Positions 17,201-23,824 of a stretch of 38,320 nucleotides of DNA are shown in pieces. A model generated the notes under the pieces. That model was given only the letters and a program-made list of their open reading frames with translations. It had not been told where the DNA came from and ran no database searches. The DNA comes from B8-G4 sp033720735 (GTDB taxonomy: Bacteria > Bacteroidota > Bacteroidia > Chitinophagales > Saprospiraceae), in assembly GCA_033720735.1 (NCBI GenBank), contig JAWWBX010000007.1:1-38320 (forward strand), given 5' to 3'. Within the stretch, counting starts at the first letter, position 1. The number at the start of each line of letters is the position of its first letter. Made by a program: the position numbers and the translations under genes.

Positions 17201-18521
17201 ACCCGTGATCGCAGGACCTGATTTCGTCTGCGAGGGAGATTCACTGATCCTGACCACGGCCAGTGTCAGCGAAGCCTCATTCCACTGGACAGGCCCCGGG
17301 GGGTTTGAGGCGGACGGTCAGACTGTCGTGATCTATCCGGCATTAGCGGTCAATGCGGGCTCTTATCAGGTGATCGTCGAACGCGGACCATGTCTCTCCC
17401 CTGTCTCCGACCCCTTCACCGTTGAGGTGCGAACCCGCCCGGCACAGCCGGCCCTGGAGCCTTACAACGGCACCATCTGCCTTGATGACCCTGGTGTGTT
17501 CACAATTTGCCTGGACGAGGCTTCCACCACACCTGATGCAACGTACACATGGCTGGTTGGCCATCAGGACACGATCGAGGTAGCCACACCAACCGTTTGC
17601 ATTGACGTGACCGATGTGTCATCGTTTATAGAAGGGTTGAATGAGATCACCGTCATCGCCGAGCAGGCCGGGTGCCCTTCAGCTGCATCTGATCCGCTGA
17701 TGATCGAAGCGGTCCGCTATCCCGACGAGCAGGCAGATGCCGGTGCAGACCGCCTCTACTGTGCCGGCGATGCGATTACGCTGGAAGCGTTGACACCGCT
17801 TGAAGGGCAGGGACAGTGGTCTTCATTGGGGGGTAATGCGGTATTCGCCAATCCATCAGACCCCACAACGGCAGTGACCGGATTGCAGGAGGGAGTGAAT
17901 CAGCTGGTCTGGTCGCTCGACTTTGCCTCCTGCCTGGGTTACAGCGCCGATACCGTCGAGATCACGATCGAAAGGTCACCCGATCTTACCTCTGATACCG
18001 TGTTTGTTGACTTCGGCATGACCGTCGAGATCGAGGTGCTGGCCAATGACATCCTCCCGGGGGAGATCATGCCGGCAATCACCATCGCGCCTGCCCGGGG
18101 CAATGCCTTGATGAACGCGCAGGGAGAGATCATCTATACCCCTAACATCGGCTATGTGGGTCCTGACGAGATCCGTTATGAAGTTTGTAGCGCGCAGTGC
18201 CCCACACAATGCGACGAAACGGTGGTGGTGATCCAGGTTGGGGATGAGAATGACTGCTTCGTCCCCACCATCTTCACGCCGAATGGTGACGGGGTCAATG
18301 ACCTGCTGACCATACCCTGCCTTGAGACTGACCGCTTTCCTGGCAATCGCATCGTCGTGTTCAACGTCTGGGGAGATGCCGTCTTTGAAGCCGGTCCGTA
18401 TGAGAACGACTGGGATGGAACCAGGGATGGCAAGGAGCTTCCCGTCGGCACCTATTATTACGTCGTGGACTTTGGGGACAACAGCCCGGTCCGCAAGGGA
18501 TTTTTGATCATTGAACGATGA
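11265..18521 (+). CDS. Giant multi-domain T9SS type B cargo protein (adhesin-like)
   Basis: A 2418-residue exported surface or secreted protein. A signal peptide (about residues 1-23, ending TQAQ) is followed by a first half of HYR-like modules (about 112-1390) joined by linkers such as DTVPPQI and DTTPPVI, many with a (D/S)xCGN motif before the linker. The second half has about ten Ig/PKD-like modules (about 1400-2230) opening with CEGD-type motifs and carrying YxWTGPxGF. A cadherin/VCBS-like module (about 2240-2325, EVLANDILPG) follows. The C-terminal 88 residues (2331-2418) are a type B T9SS sorting domain (FTPNGDGVNDLL ... NDWDGT ... VGTYYYVVDF ... KGFLIIER). It contains only four lysines. 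Function is inferred as adhesion or matrix; ligand unknown. Directly followed by a SprF-type partner. Confidence 0.93.
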   Translation: MRQLLSMILVGVGVLLTSVATQAQFSFTYTGPDSIIVGDNCTGILDWGHPETPQAFPTVPGQVVISFTIFSISGGYMIGDSVPAGEIVTVFYEARDNMGHIVLFGFNLPFVDTIPPMFDPATIPQDVTVQCGDDLPDASILFSDNCDSDTAMTEVVFEESGSVDVCTGGVITRTWTLTDPFGNTAQHSQLITVEQDTSAPVITGLPQDGSAPCGDAMDAYMAWIDSQRAAFMAEDMGCGVMEIFDNAPNPQVLLGFCGEITVDFFAADSCGNSASVSASFFVTNETAPEIITPASDDMADCGSGNPTATFNAWINTQGGAEAADDCSIITWSTDPPNPSLSDACDGAILVTFITDDGCGNTATTSAQFFVQDTVPPQIQSDANNRIVNCSAVDVIEDLGNWLSNYGGAQAMDICTESDSLTVHFEINGTVLDSAGVIAAFEDSILTGCVDGVIVDGIIWNNVLALIEVQFVFSDACGNAAGTPGIFGITDAVGPEFASPPEDITITCGTSGELDSLFSAWYESAGNAVGMDDCGSVFYRGSPDQLSALGTLQAALDTACGAGASVAVAFYINDFCGNENPDSVVAMFTVIDSVGPELVDPAADLEFACSGDPQVALENWLDTLGGAQAMDLCGAVSWLFSWVVASDTLSGVPQTGPYPDLATIDCTSGLEVIFTASDLCGNPVASVATFEFVDTVAPQLSVQEPVVVLPCDSLPGSSGVTVTDNCTDNPMVTYIDVPVNSMDTTSCAQYSGVILRTWIATDGCGNSATATQTFEITDNTPPVLIPPGDTMLACTGSFDPAVTGSPLSVNDNCDPDPHVTYVDMMSGTGCAVTIERMWIATDACMNADTAIQIISFIDTIAPAVMSISPEVLVSCDASVDVPSAFSEWLASGSGVQLADACGNAFFFVAQPGTYVLGDTTTYPGTPPLLPPADSCSASGMGTLAEVIADVVYYDPCGNSGNVEVRFAVVDTTPPVIQVCPPDMMQEIDSACMATFTLMPPTVVESCLDLRDTILLSMTIPVSSVSPGDTMQPVQPMLFVFDNVPTPPAGILDPVTITVVLDGVDADGPEEYFNVLSEEDLLIGQTDPLPVECDSAGTVLMLDAGQVAAWSVDGSISFTLDPNIPQGMPGDLAINDICPGGMVTVILQYVVSTPQQVTYAYAVDDGPRVDLDSFGSYVLTLAAGVHVVTSFVSDCSGNEDSCHTELVVFDGTAPEVVCPPDIVANSDGGGCQAIVTLRAPDVTENCGLQGTPEYVVTGATVIAAQPFPVGADSVLEVFNAGVSVVTYIVEDLSGNVDSCTFSVTVSDDIPPAAVCQDALVFVHPAGNVPLILDPEVIDAGSDDNCGIDTMYVVPAIFPCDSAGTEQMVDLVVADANGNQDTCTSVVRIEVAPLMPTFEVGICEDDTLKLFANVPDAPGNPYTFSWSGPQNFVSNLENPVIPGAGSAESGTYVLVVTGFGGCTSMGSVAVVIEDINVPEIFTESETICEGDPVILQASGFNQPVTYHWYRGTPPGGLLLGTSANPTFIDIPPVAGDYSYYVVVESADCTSNPSQSVFVSVVTAPEAMVNDLFLEVCEGESIVLGTDIIGPGITYQWTGPNGFSSSEQYPPAITEAVEEDEGVYNLVIVLGDCMSEPASTVVIVDPRPDQPVINGDSLFCEGGQLTLVVNNVEDADQYIWNHPNGSSIPTLSNALTLSGIGEDVEGMWTVVAMLGDCASEPSAPFQVHVESSLLITTSNTGPVCVGDSVTLLVQLIPDATYNWTGPGGFVSQEPNPTLLAVEGNYQLEVVSQSGCTASSSTMVVVDEAPTITALSNTAGMCADGSQTLGFAVTLFPEDDGAYTYSWSGPGFTSGDSSPVIANLTSANNGTYALVVFQGNCPSDTAFTVVDVTDSPDKPEIGGAQNWCAGSDLILTAGGYDGDSVLYMWTTPLGVMEILNDSVLVITNVQGAAAGEFAVVVTVDGCPSVSSDTAVITISPQLAQPVIAGPDFVCEGDSLILTTASVSEASFHWTGPGGFEADGQTVVIYPALAVNAGSYQVIVERGPCLSPVSDPFTVEVRTRPAQPALEPYNGTICLDDPGVFTICLDEASTTPDATYTWLVGHQDTIEVATPTVCIDVTDVSSFIEGLNEITVIAEQAGCPSAASDPLMIEAVRYPDEQADAGADRLYCAGDAITLEALTPLEGQGQWSSLGGNAVFANPSDPTTAVTGLQEGVNQLVWSLDFASCLGYSADTVEITIERSPDLTSDTVFVDFGMTVEIEVLANDILPGEIMPAITIAPARGNALMNAQGEIIYTPNIGYVGPDEIRYEVCSAQCPTQCDETVVVIQVGDENDCFVPTIFTPNGDGVNDLLTIPCLETDRFPGNRIVVFNVWGDAVFEAGPYENDWDGTRDGKELPVGTYYYVVDFGDNSPVRKGFLIIER
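11597..15430 (+). repeat. Coding array of HYR-like modules in the adhesin
   Basis: About twelve diverged modules of roughly 80-190 residues each. Linkers mark their borders: DTIPP, DTSAP, ETAPE, DTVPP, DAVGP, DSVGP, DTVAP, DNTPP, DTIAP, DTTPP, DGTAP and DDIPP. Each module tends to carry Cys residues in DCxx, NCxD and CGN contexts, which suggests one or two disulfides per module. Divergence is high at the DNA level, so this is a protein-level repeat and not a recent duplication. Confidence 0.8.
15450..17960 (+). repeat. Coding array of Ig/PKD-like modules in the adhesin
   Basis: About ten modules of roughly 80-90 residues. Successive openings are ICEDD, ICEGD, VCEGE, FCEGG, VCVGD, MCADG, WCAGS, VCEGD, ICLDD and YCAGD. 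Most contain a Y-x-W-(T/S)-G-P-x-G-F segment and a late G-x-C-x-S segment, so each probably has one disulfide between its opening Cys and its late Cys. The pattern is that of Ig-like domains of SprB-type gliding and adhesion proteins. Confidence 0.8.
18255..18518 (+). other. T9SS type B C-terminal sorting domain (CHU_C / TIGR04131 type)
   Basis: Encodes residues 2331-2418. Landmarks are CFVPTIFTPNGDGVNDLL, RIVVFNVWGDAVFEA, NDWDGTRDGKELPVGTYYY and the end VRKGFLIIER. Type B domains direct cargo through the type IX secretion system and, in Flavobacterium johnsoniae, need a partner SprF-like protein encoded alongside. That matches the gene directly downstream here. Confidence 0.93.
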
Positions 18522-18522
18522 T

Positions 18523-19488
18523 ATGATGAAACGCTGGTTGACTTGGATCGTTTCTTTACTGCTGCTCATGCCGGCCATGCACCTGGCCGGACAACAGCAA
18601 GGGTTGTACACGATGTTCATGTTCAACAAGCTGGGCCTGAACCCTGGCTACGCTGGCTATCACGATCATGCCTGTGTCAGTGCTATTTACCGGAGTCAAT
18701 GGCTCGGCTTCGAGGGCGCCCCGGAGTCGCAAATGGTGAGTATTCAGGGGCCGGTCAATCAGCAGCGGATCGGGCTGGGCCTGAATCTCCATCGCATGTC
18801 GCTCGGCATCTCGTCGCAGGTAACGCTCGACGGCATCTACGCATACCGCATCCCCATGGGCAGCGGCACCCTCAGCCTGGGAGCCCAGGCCTCGGTACGC
18901 CAGATGCGGGTCGACTATTCCGACCCGGCCCTCCGGGCAGTGCAGGATCTTTCATTCGATCCCGGTGTCGATATCGGCACAGAATCGAAGACCGTGGCCA
19001 ACTTCGGCGCCGGCCTCTATTTTAATACGGATCGCTTTTACGTTGGTTTCTCCGTGCCGCGTCTCATGAATGCGGACATTGATTTTGAAGAAAACAATCT
19101 CTTTGTATCCCGCGAGGAGCAGCACTTTTACCTGATGACGGGTTACGTCCTCAAGTTGGATTACACGCTTGATCTGGTGCCCCAGGTCCTGGTCAAATAT
19201 GTGAACGGGGCACCGGTCAATGTGGATATCAACGCCAGTATCGTATGGAAGCGGGACTATACCTTTGGTCTGACAGCCCGTACCGGTGGTGCCGATGGTG
19301 ATACCTTTGACTCACTCGATGCCTTGGTGGCTGCGCGGGTGGCACGTGGGCTGACACTCGGTGTAGCCTACGACCTGACACTGTCAGAACTCAGCAAGCA
19401 TGCCAATGGAAGCCTAGAACTTGTGCTGCGCTACTGTTTCAACGAAGATGCGCGTCAGATCAAATTTGAGAATCCGAGGTATTTTTAG
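18523..19488 (+). CDS. PorP/SprF-family T9SS outer-membrane protein
   Basis: A 321-residue outer-membrane barrel-type protein of the PorP/SprF family. A signal peptide (about 1-23, ending HLAGQ) precedes QQGLYTMFMFNKLGLNPGYAGYHDHACVSAIYRSQWLGFEGAP (residues about 25-66). The phrase YMFN-x5-NPGYAG-x10-RxQW-x3-GAP is the family hallmark. The rest alternates short strands and ends ENPRYF. It starts one base after the adhesin stop (ATG at 18523; a second ATG at 18526 is possible), so translation is coupled. In F. johnsoniae SprF is needed to export SprB, a type B cargo; by position this protein should do the same for the giant protein. Confidence 0.93.
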   Translation: MMKRWLTWIVSLLLLMPAMHLAGQQQGLYTMFMFNKLGLNPGYAGYHDHACVSAIYRSQWLGFEGAPESQMVSIQGPVNQQRIGLGLNLHRMSLGISSQVTLDGIYAYRIPMGSGTLSLGAQASVRQMRVDYSDPALRAVQDLSFDPGVDIGTESKTVANFGAGLYFNTDRFYVGFSVPRLMNADIDFEENNLFVSREEQHFYLMTGYVLKLDYTLDLVPQVLVKYVNGAPVNVDINASIVWKRDYTFGLTARTGGADGDTFDSLDALVAARVARGLTLGVAYDLTLSELSKHANGSLELVLRYCFNEDARQIKFENPRYF

Positions 19489-19492
19489 AAGG

Positions 19493-21523
19493 ATGGGCAA
19501 ACAGTACATCATTTTGTTGTCCTTCTGTATCAGCGCAGCGTGCTGCTGGGCGCAGGAGGTGCCGTTCCTGAATCTGGATGCTGAGATCACTGTGGCGCCC
19601 GCAGATCGCATCAACACCCGGTTTCTGGAGTATGCACCGGCCTACTACGGCACCGGTATCGTGTTTGTGCACGCGCGCGATCAGGACAAACAGATCGACC
19701 TGAAGATCGGTATGCCCTTTTTTGAGCTGATGTTTGCCGAGTTGGGGCCGGATGGCCTGCCCGGACGCAGTGTGAATTTCTCTCCCAATATCCGGACGCG
19801 CTTCCATGAAGGACCGGCTTGCTTCTCACCAGACGCTACCACAATTTACTTTACCCGCACGAATACGCACAACGGGCAGGAGGTTGCCGGGCAGGAAGGA
19901 CAGGGAACCATGAAGATCTACTCAGCCGTAAAAGGAGCAGACGACTGGGAGCAGATCCAGCCACTCTGGTTTTGCAGCGATGAGTACTCGGTGTTCGCAC
20001 CGACTGTCTCAGCAGACGGGAGCAAGATGATCTTCACCTCCAATATGCCGGGCGGATATGGAGGCATGGACCTCTATATCTCTTATTACGAACTCGGAGA
20101 CTGGTCTGAACCGGTCAATCTAGGTGCTGCCATCAATACCGAGCTTGACGAGGCGTTTCCGTTCCTGCATCGCAATGGAGTGTTGTTTTTTACCAGTGAA
20201 GGACATGACGGGATGGGTGGCCTTGATTTGTTTGCCAGCCTCCTGGTCGACGGGCGGCCTGGCGCACCGGTCAACCTTGGCGCTCCCTTCAATACCCGTA
20301 AGGACGACCTCACCCTGATCATTGATGAGGACGGCATGAACGGCTTCTTTGCCAGCGCACGCAAGTCCGGGAAGGGGAAGGATGATATTTATGCCTTCAC
20401 ATGCAGCGAAAGCTTGTTTGACCCGGCCGGCATCCCCGATCCGATCCTGACCGGGGAAGTGGTGGTACGTGATGTCGCGACCGACCGCCCGGTCGGTGGA
20501 GCGAATATTTGGGTCTTTCCCATGGGCCCGGGAGGGCCGACTGGTGTCTCAGAAGCTTTCGAGGCTGAAACGACACGCGATGACAATGGGAATATCGTGA
20601 TCAGGCTGATACCAAAGGCCGGCTTTGAGGAACGGCAGCCGCATGCGACCTCCAATGCCGAAGGGTATGCGCAGATCGAAGCTCAACAGAATCGCGACGT
20701 CTTGCTGGTCGTACGGGCCGAAGGGTATTATGACCTTGAGCAGGTGCTCGGCACAGACGAATTCCTGCATCCCGGCGCCGCACAGATCATCGGTTTGCGG
20801 GCGATCGAGTCCGCTGGTGAACCCATCGTCCCACCTGCAGACTGCCAGCAATTTAGCGGAACGGTGGTGTCCGAAGCATCCGGCCTGGCTATGGAAGGTG
20901 TCACCATTTCAGTTGAAAACAAGTGTACCCGCGTGCGCAGAGTCCTGCAATCGGGCGACCTCGGGCAGTTTGATCTCTGCCTGCCCAAAGGATGTGACTA
21001 CGCCATCCGGGCTGAAAAAGACGGCTTCCTGCCCCGGATGATGGACATCAGCATGCCACTGCAGCGCGACCGCTATACCATTGCGATGGTGCAGGCATCA
21101 CTTGAAGAGCGTGCAGAAGAACTTGAAGTGGGTGATGTGTTGGTGCTGGAAAACATTTACTACGATTTCAACAAATCGGCGATTCGCGCCGGAGCTGCCA
21201 AAGACCTGGAGTCGCTGGCGACCATGATGGTCAAATACCCGCAACTTGAGATCGAACTGCAGTCGCATACCGACGCGCGCGGAGACACGGACTACAATCT
21301 CGAGCTTTCCGAACAGCGCGCGATCTCGGCCAAGGAATTTCTGACCGCCCGTGGTGTCGACGGCCAGCGTATCAAATTGCGGCCGATGGGCGAGTCCCAA
21401 CTGCGCAACCACTGCCGGGATGGCGTGCCTTGTACCGAAGTGCTCCACCAGCAAAACCGACGCACCGAAATCAAGATCCTGCGCATGGACCCAGACCTCA
21501 AGGTGCGTCAGCCGGGAGGATAA
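19493..21523 (+). CDS. PD40 / carboxypeptidase-regulatory-like / OmpA-family envelope protein
   Basis: A 676-residue exported protein. Signal peptide about 1-21 (AACCWAQ; the adjacent Cys residues make a lipoprotein possible but the lipobox is weak). Next are PD40 beta-propeller blades (about 80-310: ACFSPDATTIYFTR, PTVSADGSKMIFTSN, FLHRNGVLFFTSEG). A carboxypeptidase-regulatory-like beta-sandwich follows (about 460-540: FSGTVVSEASGLAMEGVTISV). The OmpA C-terminal peptidoglycan-binding domain is at about 555-670 (YYDFNKSAIR, SHTDARGDTDYNLELSEQRA, NRRTEIKI). The composition recalls T9SS PorE but lacks a TPR region. The ATG at 19493 is four bases after the SprF stop. It probably anchors the SprF-cargo complex to peptidoglycan. 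Confidence 0.92.
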   Translation: MGKQYIILLSFCISAACCWAQEVPFLNLDAEITVAPADRINTRFLEYAPAYYGTGIVFVHARDQDKQIDLKIGMPFFELMFAELGPDGLPGRSVNFSPNIRTRFHEGPACFSPDATTIYFTRTNTHNGQEVAGQEGQGTMKIYSAVKGADDWEQIQPLWFCSDEYSVFAPTVSADGSKMIFTSNMPGGYGGMDLYISYYELGDWSEPVNLGAAINTELDEAFPFLHRNGVLFFTSEGHDGMGGLDLFASLLVDGRPGAPVNLGAPFNTRKDDLTLIIDEDGMNGFFASARKSGKGKDDIYAFTCSESLFDPAGIPDPILTGEVVVRDVATDRPVGGANIWVFPMGPGGPTGVSEAFEAETTRDDNGNIVIRLIPKAGFEERQPHATSNAEGYAQIEAQQNRDVLLVVRAEGYYDLEQVLGTDEFLHPGAAQIIGLRAIESAGEPIVPPADCQQFSGTVVSEASGLAMEGVTISVENKCTRVRRVLQSGDLGQFDLCLPKGCDYAIRAEKDGFLPRMMDISMPLQRDRYTIAMVQASLEERAEELEVGDVLVLENIYYDFNKSAIRAGAAKDLESLATMMVKYPQLEIELQSHTDARGDTDYNLELSEQRAISAKEFLTARGVDGQRIKLRPMGESQLRNHCRDGVPCTEVLHQQNRRTEIKILRMDPDLKVRQPGG

Positions 21524-21538
21524 TTTTTTGACGCATGG

Positions 21539-22135
21539 GTGCAACCCGGTACGCCTCATCTTGTCTTTGACAATGCATTCAACCAAACTTCCTTGAAACC
21601 GGATCCGCAGCAACGAGACCTGGTGGAGGCCTGTAAACGTGGTGACCGCCGGGCACAGAAAGAGCTGTATGACCGCTATTGTCAGGCGATGTACAATATC
21701 TGCCTGCGCATGACGCGACATGAGGCAGACGCTGAAGATTTGCTGCAGAATGCATTTGTGGACGTGTTTACCAAGCTGGACTCCTTCAGGCACGAGTCGA
21801 CCATCGGGGCGTGGATCAAACGGATCGTGATCAACACCTGTATCAACTTCCTGAAGAAGCGCAGGCTCAACACACAGTCCTGGGATGAACGCATCCCGGA
21901 CCAGGCAGACGAAAGAGAGGCCGATACATGGCCTGAACTCACCATCGAGAAGGTGAAACAGGCGATCGGGGCATTACCCGATGGATATCGGACCGTTTTT
22001 TCCCTCTACCTGATGGAAGGATACGACCACAAGGAGATCGGAGAGATTCTCCAGATCAGTGAAGCAACATCGAAATCCCAATATAGCCGGGCCAAAAGCA
22101 GGCTGCGGGAGATGATGCACGAAATGAACAGATAA
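21539..22135 (+). CDS. ECF-type RNA polymerase sigma factor
   Basis: Up to 198 residues. Region 2 is clear (LYDRYCQAMYNICLRMTRHEADAEDLLQNAFVDVFTKL ..., about residues 42-110, listed as landmarks), with the AEDLLQ core-binding segment and the aromatic -10-recognition helix ending INFLKKRR. Region 4 is ALPDGYRTVFSLYLMEGYDHKEIGEIL followed by a helix-turn-helix ending SRAKSRLREMM. The start is uncertain: GTG at 21539, or TTG at 21593, which begins LKPDPQQRDLVEACKRGDRRAQ and better matches family length. The gene follows the OmpA gene by 15-69 bases and precedes a membrane protein by 18 bases, the usual sigma/anti-sigma order. Confidence 0.93.
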   Translation: MQPGTPHLVFDNAFNQTSLKPDPQQRDLVEACKRGDRRAQKELYDRYCQAMYNICLRMTRHEADAEDLLQNAFVDVFTKLDSFRHESTIGAWIKRIVINTCINFLKKRRLNTQSWDERIPDQADEREADTWPELTIEKVKQAIGALPDGYRTVFSLYLMEGYDHKEIGEILQISEATSKSQYSRAKSRLREMMHEMNR

Positions 22136-22153
22136 AAAGAGAGTTTGATACCA

Positions 22154-22684
22154 ATGGACAAACTGGAATCATTTATTCGGGACCATCGCGAGCAATTTGA
22201 CGACCGGCGCCCGGATCCTGCAGTATGGTCGGCGATCGAAGCAAGATTGCCGGGCCGTGAGGCACGGCGCCTGGCCATCTGGAAATGGGTTTCCGCAGCA
22301 GCGATCGGGCTGGTCCTGGTCCTGAGCGGTGTGATTGCCGGGATGAGCATCAACCGCAGCGACTTTACCGATACCGCAGAATACCAGGAATTCCGCGAAG
22401 CCGAGCAATATTACGACGTACAGTACAACCAGCGGTTGACCCGCTTGTCGAGCTATGAATACGATCCCGATATCGACCGCGACATCCGGGAACTGAACGC
22501 CATCTATGAGGAGCTGACGGCCGAACTGCTTGGCGGAATGCACCCCGACAAGAATGAAGTGATCGAAGCGATGATCCAGAACTATCAGACCCGCATCGAT
22601 CTGCTCGAGCGTGTACTGCAACGCATGGATGAAGGGCGGCAAAGAATGCAAAATGAAAATGATGATGAAACCACCAAGATCTAG
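22154..22684 (+). CDS. Single-pass membrane protein, probable anti-sigma factor
   Basis: A 176-residue protein with a cytoplasmic N-terminus (about 1-43, starting MDKLESFIRDHREQFDDRRPD), one transmembrane helix (about 44-66, WVSAAAIGLVLVLSGVIAG) and a periplasmic part of about 110 residues that is mostly helical. The C-terminal region HPDKNEVIEAMIQNYQTRIDLLERVL resembles the helical hairpin seen in Bacteroidota proteins encoded behind ECF sigma factors. There is no HxxxCxxC zinc anti-sigma motif, so the inhibitory role is inferred from gene order and topology. The gene behind it overlaps by 32 bases, linking the three products. Confidence 0.7.
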   Translation: MDKLESFIRDHREQFDDRRPDPAVWSAIEARLPGREARRLAIWKWVSAAAIGLVLVLSGVIAGMSINRSDFTDTAEYQEFREAEQYYDVQYNQRLTRLSSYEYDPDIDRDIRELNAIYEELTAELLGGMHPDKNEVIEAMIQNYQTRIDLLERVLQRMDEGRQRMQNENDDETTKI

Positions 22685-23774
22685 GATCAGCACGATACTG
22701 ATTTTCCTCGTCTCGACAGCGCTGACTGCCGTTGCCGCCTCCAAAGAATATGAGCGGACGATCAATAAAGAGTTTGACATCAGCGCGTCAGGTGTCGTCG
22801 GGATCATCAACAAGTACGGCAACATCGACATCCACACCTGGGATCAGGGCAAGGTCAAGTTTGAAGTGCGCATCCGTGTGGAGGCACGCTCGCAGGAAAA
22901 GGCAGATGAAACATTCGACCGGATCAACGTCGATTTTAATGACTCACGGGCCAGGGTTCAGGCGATGACTGAGATCAGCACCATCAGGAACTGGCGGCGG
23001 TGGTTTGGCGACAAGTCCGACAAGTTCCAGATTGACTATAACGTGTACCTGCCAGCGACAGCCGAACTGGATCTGGAGAACAGATATGGCGACGTCTTTG
23101 TCCCGTCCATGAACAACCGTGTTGAAATTGAGCTCAAGTATGGCAACATCCAGGTTGAGGAGATCGGAGGAGATGCCAAGATCTCCCTGGCCTATGCCAA
23201 AGGCAGCCTGGCCTCGGCGCATGACGCCACACTCGACCTGACATATTCCACGCTGCGTTGCGGAACGCTTGAGGACGTCTCCATCGATAGCAAGTATGGA
23301 CGCTTTGAGGCCGAACGCCTGCGCAACCTGCGCGCCAATTCCAGCTATGACGACTACAAGATCGATCACGCAGAATCCATTTCCAATTCGGGTAAGTACG
23401 ACGAATTGATCCTGGGCACGGTCGGTGAGCTGGATGTCGATACCAAGTACACGGACGTCGTCGTCAGCGCGCTGCAGCAGGAGGCAGAATTGACCATGAA
23501 GTATGGCAGTCTCACCTTGCAGGACGTGCAGCGTGGATTCACCTCGGTCAATATTGAAACCAGCTACACGAATGTGCGGATCGAAACAGCCCGCGATGCC
23601 CGGTTCCACTTCGATGCCAGCACGAAGTATTGCGGGATCAAGGATACCGGGATCGAATTGTACCATGACGTGAGAAAGTCAGGTGAGGCCGAACTCAAAG
23701 GCTACAAAGGATCGCGGGATGCCAGTGCACGCATCGTCGCACGGATGGATTACGGCAGCCTCTCGATCAAGTAA
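22653..23774 (+). CDS. Exported beta-solenoid (DUF4097-like) protein with a tyrosine ladder
   Basis: A 373-residue protein with a signal peptide (about 1-29, STILIFLVSTALTAVAA). From about residue 145 on, the sequence is a regular solenoid: ten successive turns of 17-21 residues, each with a tyrosine at the same place (YGDVFV, YGNIQV, YAKGSL, YSTLRC, YGRFEA, YDDYKI, YDELIL, YTDVVV, YGSLTL, YTNVRI, YCGIKD). The pattern fits the right-handed beta-helix of DUF4097/putative-adhesin proteins. The start is ATG at 22653, overlapping the membrane protein gene by 32 bases; ATG at 22668 is an alternative. It is the last gene of the sigma module. Its role is unknown; an envelope sensor or surface adhesin is likely. 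Confidence 0.8.
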   Translation: MKMMMKPPRSRISTILIFLVSTALTAVAASKEYERTINKEFDISASGVVGIINKYGNIDIHTWDQGKVKFEVRIRVEARSQEKADETFDRINVDFNDSRARVQAMTEISTIRNWRRWFGDKSDKFQIDYNVYLPATAELDLENRYGDVFVPSMNNRVEIELKYGNIQVEEIGGDAKISLAYAKGSLASAHDATLDLTYSTLRCGTLEDVSIDSKYGRFEAERLRNLRANSSYDDYKIDHAESISNSGKYDELILGTVGELDVDTKYTDVVVSALQQEAELTMKYGSLTLQDVQRGFTSVNIETSYTNVRIETARDARFHFDASTKYCGIKDTGIELYHDVRKSGEAELKGYKGSRDASARIVARMDYGSLSIK

Positions 23775-23790
23775 CCCCTGGTAATTTTCA

Positions 23791-23798
23791 TACCTTTC
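23791..23798 (+). promoter_or_regulatory. Possible -7 element for the beta-CASP nuclease gene
   Basis: TACCTTTC differs from TAnnTTTG at the last base. It lies 27 bases before the ATG at 23825 in the 50-base gap behind the solenoid gene. No -33 match is visible. A short stem (CGCTG, loop TAC, CAGCG) at about 23800-23812 follows it. The gap is too short to exclude read-through from upstream. Confidence 0.35.
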
Positions 23799-23824
23799 AC
23801 GCTGTACCAGCGCGAGAGGCACGT

